NCBI GenBank assembly: GCA_009936885.1 | Contig: JAACDT010000047.1 | Location: 1 to 10,841, forward strand | Length of the DNA stretch: 10,841 bases | From: Alphaproteobacteria bacterium | GTDB lineage: Bacteria > Pseudomonadota > Alphaproteobacteria > Puniceispirillales > Puniceispirillaceae | Direction: 5' to 3' | Shown: positions 6,638 to 10,841 of the stretch, in pieces | Numbering within the stretch: the first letter of the stretch is position 1 | Layout of the letters: every line of letters starts with the position of its first letter | The notes under the pieces: model-generated | The model's database searches: none | Seen by the model: the letters and a program-made list of their open reading frames with translations, nothing else | What the model was told of the DNA's origin: nothing | Program-made: the position numbers and the translations under genes

Positions 6638-7351
6638 ATGACGTCATTTGCGCCTTACCAAAAGCAAGCTCAAAAGCGGGAATTGAGGCTTGCATTGTTC
6701 GATTTTGACGGCACCTTATGTGATAGTGCTGAGCAGATTGCTAGTGCTATTAAAAAAGCAGGCCGTGATGTTGGATTGATGGATATTAATGATGAGCAAG
6801 CACGCCAATCAATCGGGCAGGGACTTTATCATTTAGCATTAACCCTATCCAATAATGATAGTGATAAAGCCAGTGAATTAATTGATGCCTATAGACATAA
6901 TTTTAGAACAGAAATGAATTCAGGAAATATTTATATCTCCCCATTATTTGATGGGGTCAAGAAATGCCTTACCTCGCTGGTTGCAGCTGGCTGGCTAACA
7001 GGTATCGTAACAAATAAAGGAAGAAATGGTTTGAACCACCTCTTAGTGGCGCATGAAATAGATGAATTGTTTGATGTAACCTACACGGTTGATGAAAAAC
7101 AGCCTAAGCCTTCACCTGAAATGGCAATAGATGCTATGAAGGCGTGTGGCGTTGAGATTAAAAACACCGTGTTAATTGGAGATACAATTTATGATGCCCA
7201 ATGCGCTGCAAATGCTGGCATTTCCTTTGTTGGCGTAAGTTGGGGCTATAATAGTTCTGATATTCTTAGCCAAAATGGGGCGCGACTAATCGTAAATGAC
7301 TTTGCCCAAATCCAGACAAGTCTGGACGATATTATCCCACAAATTGGTTGA
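6638..7351 (+). CDS. HAD-superfamily hydrolase, phosphoglycolate-phosphatase-like
   Basis: This 237-residue cytoplasmic protein has all four HAD motifs. These are DFDGTLCDS (22-30, nucleophile Asp22 and acid Asp24), GIVTNK with Thr125, Lys157 in QPKPSPE, and GDTIYDAQCAANAG (181-194) with Asp182/Asp186 binding magnesium. The helical insert after motif I (about 35-100) marks the subfamily IA cap of Gph/PGP-like phosphatases. Substrate could be phosphoglycolate or another small phosphoester; the sequence does not decide. It starts 17 nt after rluC, with AAAAGG (6619-6624) as a rather distant Shine-Dalgarno, and ends 19 nt before the ATP12 gene. A HAD phosphatase between an RluA-type synthase and ATP12 is an arrangement I recall from other alphaproteobacteria. 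Confidence 0.9.
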   Translation: MTSFAPYQKQAQKRELRLALFDFDGTLCDSAEQIASAIKKAGRDVGLMDINDEQARQSIGQGLYHLALTLSNNDSDKASELIDAYRHNFRTEMNSGNIYISPLFDGVKKCLTSLVAAGWLTGIVTNKGRNGLNHLLVAHEIDELFDVTYTVDEKQPKPSPEMAIDAMKACGVEIKNTVLIGDTIYDAQCAANAGISFVGVSWGYNSSDILSQNGARLIVNDFAQIQTSLDDIIPQIG

Positions 7352-7370
7352 ATTAAGCAGGAAATAGCCA

Positions 7371-8066
7371 GTGAAACGATTTTACGAAAAGGTTGATATC
7401 ACACAAAGCGAGCGACGCTATCAGATCACGCTTGATAACAGCCCCTTGAAAACACCCTTGAAATCAACATTGCAGTTACCAACAAGAAAACTTGCAGAAA
7501 AATTAGCTAAAGAATGGTCTGATGTTGAAATCGATATTATCCCAAATCAAATGCCCTTTTTCTCACTCGCGGTTACAGCAATAGACAGTGTTGCTACTCA
7601 AAAAACTGAATTATCAGAAGAGATGCAGCACTATATTATGAATGATTTGCTATGTTATCGAGAATCAGAAGATCCAAAATTACAGGAACATCAGAATAAA
7701 TCTTGGGATCCATGGTTATCTTGGGCAAATACCGAGTTTGAATTTGAATTTAAATTAGCAAAAGGTGTAATGCCTATTGACCAAGATCACCGTAATGCAA
7801 CTCTGTTGAAGCAGGTGATTTCGCAAATGAATATTTGGACTTTTATGTGCTTTGTTCGGGCAACAATGCTTACTGGCTCTGCAATATTAGCACTAGCTTT
7901 TATAAGAAAACAGGTAACGCCAGATACCCTTTTCTCCGTTGCCTATCTAGATGAGTTATACCAAAACTCTAGGTGGGGAGAAGATGATGAATCCAAGGCT
8001 AGGCATGTTGCGGTAAAAAATGAATTGCATGATTTATCAGAATTTTTCACACTAGCTGAACTATGA
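7371..8066 (+). CDS. ATP12-family F1-ATPase assembly chaperone
   Basis: ATP12 proteins bind the F1 alpha subunit and assist assembly of the F1 sector of ATP synthase. The family is typical of mitochondria and alphaproteobacteria. The 231-residue product opens MKRFYEKVDI, then YQITLDNSPLKTP and LQLPTRKLAEKLAKEW (the N-terminal beta-rich part). The characteristic LLCYRESEDPKLQEHQNKSW (93-112) and a C-terminal helical part with SAILALAF and VAYLDELYQNSRWGED follow. The start is GTG at 7371, 8 nt after AGGA (7359-7362), and agrees with the family N-terminus. It follows the HAD gene by 19 nt. The ATP synthase genes themselves are not in this window. Confidence 0.9.
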   Translation: MKRFYEKVDITQSERRYQITLDNSPLKTPLKSTLQLPTRKLAEKLAKEWSDVEIDIIPNQMPFFSLAVTAIDSVATQKTELSEEMQHYIMNDLLCYRESEDPKLQEHQNKSWDPWLSWANTEFEFEFKLAKGVMPIDQDHRNATLLKQVISQMNIWTFMCFVRATMLTGSAILALAFIRKQVTPDTLFSVAYLDELYQNSRWGEDDESKARHVAVKNELHDLSEFFTLAEL

Positions 8067-8097
8067 ACAGCATATATCTCTTAAGCAATTAAAATCT

Positions 8098-8103
8098 AAG
8101 GAG
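8098..8103 (+). promoter_or_regulatory. Shine-Dalgarno site for pccB
   Basis: AAGGAG, 7 nt before the GTG at 8111, supports that non-ATG start over the internal ATG seven codons in (MLEQKR). It lies in the 44-nt space after the ATP12 gene, where I see no hairpin or clear promoter, so pccBA may be read from the upstream operon. Confidence 0.7.
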
Positions 8104-8110
8104 CTTATTT

Positions 8111-9643
8111 GTGCAGACAAATACTGAAATGCTAGAACAAAAACGTGCCGAAGCCCGACTTGGGGGCGGACAGGCTAGAATTGATAAACAGCATGCCAAA
8201 GGAAAACTAACCGCAAGAGAGCGAATAGCGCTATTGGTGGATCCTGATAGCTTTGAAGAATGGGATATGTTTATGGAGCATAGATGTATTGATTTTGACA
8301 TGGAAGAACATAAAATTCCAGGAGATGGAGTTGTAACCGGTAATGGGTTGATAAATGGACGCCCTGTATTTGTATATTCGCAGGATTTTACTGTGTTTGG
8401 GGGCTCATTATCAGAAACACATGCAGCAAAAATTTGCAAAGTAATGGACCAAGCAATTAAACTTGGTTTGCCTGTTATTGGCATTAATGATTCTGGGGGT
8501 GCCCGAATACAAGAAGGCGTTGCATCTCTTGGAGGCTATGCAGAAGTCTTCCAACGAAATGTTCTGGCATCTGGCGTTATTCCTCAGATTTCCCTAATTA
8601 TGGGGCCATGTGCTGGTGGTGCGGTATACTCACCTGCAATTACAGATTTTATATTCATGGTTGAAAACTCGTCTTATATGTTTGTAACAGGACCTGATGT
8701 GGTAAAAACGGTCACTCATGAAGATCTAACAGCTGCTGAGTTAGGCGGTGCAGAGATGCACGCAAAAACATCTGGCGTTAGCCATGGCCGATTTGATAAT
8801 GACTTAGAGTTATTGGTAAATACCCGTAGGTTAATGGGCTTCTTGCCGCTTTCTAATGCTGGCCCATTACCCATTATAGAGTGTGATGACCCTATCGATA
8901 GACAGTCCGAGACGCTTGCGAATATTGTGCCTGAAAATCCAAATATGCCGTATGATATGAAGCATGTCATCTTGGAGATTATAGATGATCAGGAATTTTT
9001 CGAAATCCATGCTGATTACGCGAAAAATATCATCGTCGGCTTCGCTAGAATGAATGGCATGCCAATAGGCATAGTTGCAAACCAACCATTGGTTTTAGCA
9101 GGGTGCCTTGATTCTAATTCATCTCGAAAAGCTGCGCGATTTGTTCGGTTTTGTGATGCCTTTGATATTCCAATTCTAACCTTAGTGGATGTACCAGGGT
9201 TTATGCCAGGACTCGCACAAGAGACCGGCGGTATTATCAGCCATGGCGCAAAGTTATTATTTGCCTTTGCAGAAGCAACAGTTCCAAAAGTCAGTTTAAT
9301 TACTAGAAAAGCATATGGGGGTGCCTATGATGTAATGGCATCCAAGCATTTGCGAGGTGATGTCAATTACGCATGGCCAAATGCAGAAATAGCTGTAATG
9401 GGTCCTGAGGGTGCGGCAAGAATTATTTTTCGGGATGCGTCTGATAATCCTGAGCTATTAGAGAAGAAAACTCAGAATTATCGCGAGAAATTTGCAAATC
9501 CATTTGTCGCCGCGTCTAGAGGATATTTAGATGATATTATTAGACCCGTTAATACGCGTCGTCGTATTGTCAATGCGTTTGAGATATTAAAGCGTAAGCA
9601 GCTTAAAAACCCACCGCGCAAGCATGATAACCTTCCTCTTTAA
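8111..9643 (+). CDS. pccB: Propionyl-CoA carboxylase, beta (carboxyltransferase) subunit
   Basis: This subunit transfers the carboxyl group from carboxybiotin to propionyl-CoA, giving methylmalonyl-CoA. The 510-residue protein has the two crotonase-fold halves of acyl-CoA carboxyltransferases. The N half contains [15 protein letters not shown] (31-45), [10 protein letters not shown] (93-102), [11 protein letters not shown] (126-136) and [11 protein letters not shown] (165-175, oxyanion-hole glycines). The C half contains [14 protein letters not shown] (358-371), [16 protein letters not shown] (399-414) and [15 protein letters not shown] (421-435). Asp407 in AYDVM matches the residue known to favour propionyl-CoA over acetyl-CoA. 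The start is GTG 8111. It is followed by pccA after 16 nt. A methylcrotonyl- or acetyl-CoA-specific enzyme is less likely given motif and length. Confidence 0.93.
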   Translation: MQTNTEMLEQKRAEARLGGGQARIDKQHAKGKLTARERIALLVDPDSFEEWDMFMEHRCIDFDMEEHKIPGDGVVTGNGLINGRPVFVYSQDFTVFGGSLSETHAAKICKVMDQAIKLGLPVIGINDSGGARIQEGVASLGGYAEVFQRNVLASGVIPQISLIMGPCAGGAVYSPAITDFIFMVENSSYMFVTGPDVVKTVTHEDLTAAELGGAEMHAKTSGVSHGRFDNDLELLVNTRRLMGFLPLSNAGPLPIIECDDPIDRQSETLANIVPENPNMPYDMKHVILEIIDDQEFFEIHADYAKNIIVGFARMNGMPIGIVANQPLVLAGCLDSNSSRKAARFVRFCDAFDIPILTLVDVPGFMPGLAQETGGIISHGAKLLFAFAEATVPKVSLITRKAYGGAYDVMASKHLRGDVNYAWPNAEIAVMGPEGAARIIFRDASDNPELLEKKTQNYREKFANPFVAASRGYLDDIIRPVNTRRRIVNAFEILKRKQLKNPPRKHDNLPL

Positions 9644-9659
9644 ATTGGAGATAAGCTAG

Positions 9660-10841
9660 ATGAGCTTCGTCTTTAAAAAAATTCTGGTGGCCAACAGAGG
9701 TGAGATTGCCTGCCGAATTATCAGAACTGCCCATGATATGGGTATCAAAGTTGTTGCGATATATTCTGATTCAGATAAGCATGCAAAGCACGTCAAAATG
9801 GCAGATGAAGCGGTGCATGTTGGCCAGTCACCATCTGCACAAAGTTATTTGCTGATTGACAAAATTATTGAGGTGGCAAAGCAGACCTCCTCACAGGCTA
9901 TTCATCCAGGTTATGGATTTTTATCAGAAAATGCTGAGTTTGTTAGAGCAGTTGAAGCGGCAGGAATTGTTTTTATAGGTCCTGATGCTCATGCCATGGA
10001 AATGATGGGCGATAAAATCACCTCTAAAAAGCTGGCCAAAGAAGCAGGTGTCTCTATTGTTCCTGGTAGTAAAGGAGCGGTTACTGATTTTACCGAAGCA
10101 AAGGCTGAATCTGCCAGAATTGGTTATCCCGTCATGATAAAAGCTTCTTCTGGCGGCGGCGGAAAGGGAATGCGTGTTGTCGGCGACGAGGCTGAACTTC
10201 AATCAGCAATGCAGGCGGCAATGAATGAAGCCCGCTCTTCTTTCGGGGATGACCGGGTTTTCATAGAAAAATTTGTCCAGCAACCCCGACATATTGAGAT
10301 TCAAATATTAGCGGATACGCATGGTAATATTATTTTTCTTGGTGAGCGTGAATGCTCCATTCAAAGACGGCATCAGAAAGTCATCGAAGAGGCGCCATCA
10401 TGCCTGCTATCGCAAAAAACACGCGAAGCAATGGGGCAGCAGGCAATCGCTCTTGCTAGAGCTGTGAATTACAGGTCTGCAGGAACAGTTGAATTTATCG
10501 TTGGGGCGGATGAAGATTTTTATTTTCTAGAAATGAATACACGCTTACAGGTAGAACATCCCGTTACAGAATTAGTGCATGATGTAGATCTTGTCTCTCT
10601 TATGATAAAGATCGCCGCTGGTGAGAGGCTTGAATTAACCCAAGAAGAAGTCAAAGCGCATGGATGGGCAGTAGAGGCTCGCATTTATGCAGAAGATTCC
10701 ACCCGTGGATTTCTTCCTTCAATTGGACAATTGCGCAGATATGTGGAACCGGAAATTGAAGCGGTAAGAATAGATTCTGGCGTGGTTGAGGGCAGTCATA
10801 TCGCAATGTTTTATGATCCAATGATTGCTAAAATAATTGCA
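9660..10841 (+). CDS. pccA: Propionyl-CoA carboxylase, alpha (biotin carboxylase) subunit, 5' part
   Basis: The open frame runs from ATG 9660 past the end of the window (394 codons seen; full-length PccA is about 660-680 residues). The visible part is the ATP-dependent biotin carboxylase module. It has the N-terminal [15 protein letters not shown] (6-20), [10 protein letters not shown] (82-91), the ATP-grasp glycine-rich loop GGGGKGMR (165-172), [12 protein letters not shown] (229-240) and [14 protein letters not shown] (291-304). The domain closes with EARIYAED. The linker and C-terminal biotinyl domain lie outside, so strictly the sequence would also fit another biotin carboxylase such as AccC or MccA; adjacency to pccB argues for PccA. 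GGAG (9647-9650) sits 9 nt before the start. The 16-nt gap to pccB indicates one transcript. Confidence 0.93.
   Translation, partial: MSFVFKKILVANRGEIACRIIRTAHDMGIKVVAIYSDSDKHAKHVKMADEAVHVGQSPSAQSYLLIDKIIEVAKQTSSQAIHPGYGFLSENAEFVRAVEAAGIVFIGPDAHAMEMMGDKITSKKLAKEAGVSIVPGSKGAVTDFTEAKAESARIGYPVMIKASSGGGGKGMRVVGDEAELQSAMQAAMNEARSSFGDDRVFIEKFVQQPRHIEIQILADTHGNIIFLGERECSIQRRHQKVIEEAPSCLLSQKTREAMGQQAIALARAVNYRSAGTVEFIVGADEDFYFLEMNTRLQVEHPVTELVHDVDLVSLMIKIAAGERLELTQEEVKAHGWAVEARIYAEDSTRGFLPSIGQLRRYVEPEIEAVRIDSGVVEGSHIAMFYDPMIAKIIA

Noticed and set aside
8089..9085. Several minus-strand open frames opposite pccB
   Set aside because: They lie entirely antisense to a well-conserved gene and show no recognisable motif. 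A similar one opposite pccA at 9924-10202 is rejected for the same reason.

Overview
The window is a single co-oriented block (all recognisable genes on the + strand) from an alphaproteobacterial chromosome of moderately low GC. The evidence for Alphaproteobacteria is the short adenylate kinase without a full LID domain, an RpoA starting MIEKNW, a gene for the F1-ATPase assembly chaperone ATP12 (known from alphaproteobacteria and mitochondria), and the order rplQ - rarA - crcB - RluA-type synthase - HAD phosphatase - ATP12, which I recall from other alphaproteobacteria. A marine, AT-leaning lineage is plausible, but I cannot fix genus or family from sequence alone.

Region 1 (1-3170) is the distal end of the ribosomal-protein supercluster: the last 30 codons of secY, then adk, rpsM (S13), rpsK (S11), rpoA and rplQ (L17). 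Junctions are tight, including a TGATG overlap between secY and adk. Three of the junctions (before rpsM, rpoA and rplQ) carry a small hairpin a few bases upstream of the Shine-Dalgarno sequence. A perfect 10-bp inverted repeat followed by a T tract closes the operon.

Region 2 (3171-4371) looks non-coding but is the corpse of rarA (mgsA), the AAA+ replication-recombination factor. Fragments matching RarA from N-terminus to C-terminus run collinearly over about 1.16 kb, interrupted by four nonsense codons, two frameshifts and an internal deletion. A promoter-like site remains in front of it, spaced as for a leaderless message.

Region 3 (4372-8066) holds a DUF429-like predicted RNase-H-fold protein overlapping crcB (fluoride channel) by 4 nt, then an RluA-family pseudouridine synthase, a phosphoglycolate-phosphatase-like HAD hydrolase and the ATP12 chaperone, in a likely operon with short gaps.

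Region 4 (8067-10841) holds pccB and the first 394 codons of pccA, the two subunits of a biotin-dependent acyl-CoA carboxylase, most likely propionyl-CoA carboxylase. It would turn propionyl-CoA into methylmalonyl-CoA for entry into the TCA cycle.

Most of the window is ordinary housekeeping DNA. I do not see a new multi-gene system. The items most worth a second look are the rarA decay, the uncharacterised DUF429-like gene translationally coupled to crcB, and the hairpins in the ribosomal-protein junctions. No tRNA, rRNA, CRISPR array or insertion sequence was seen.
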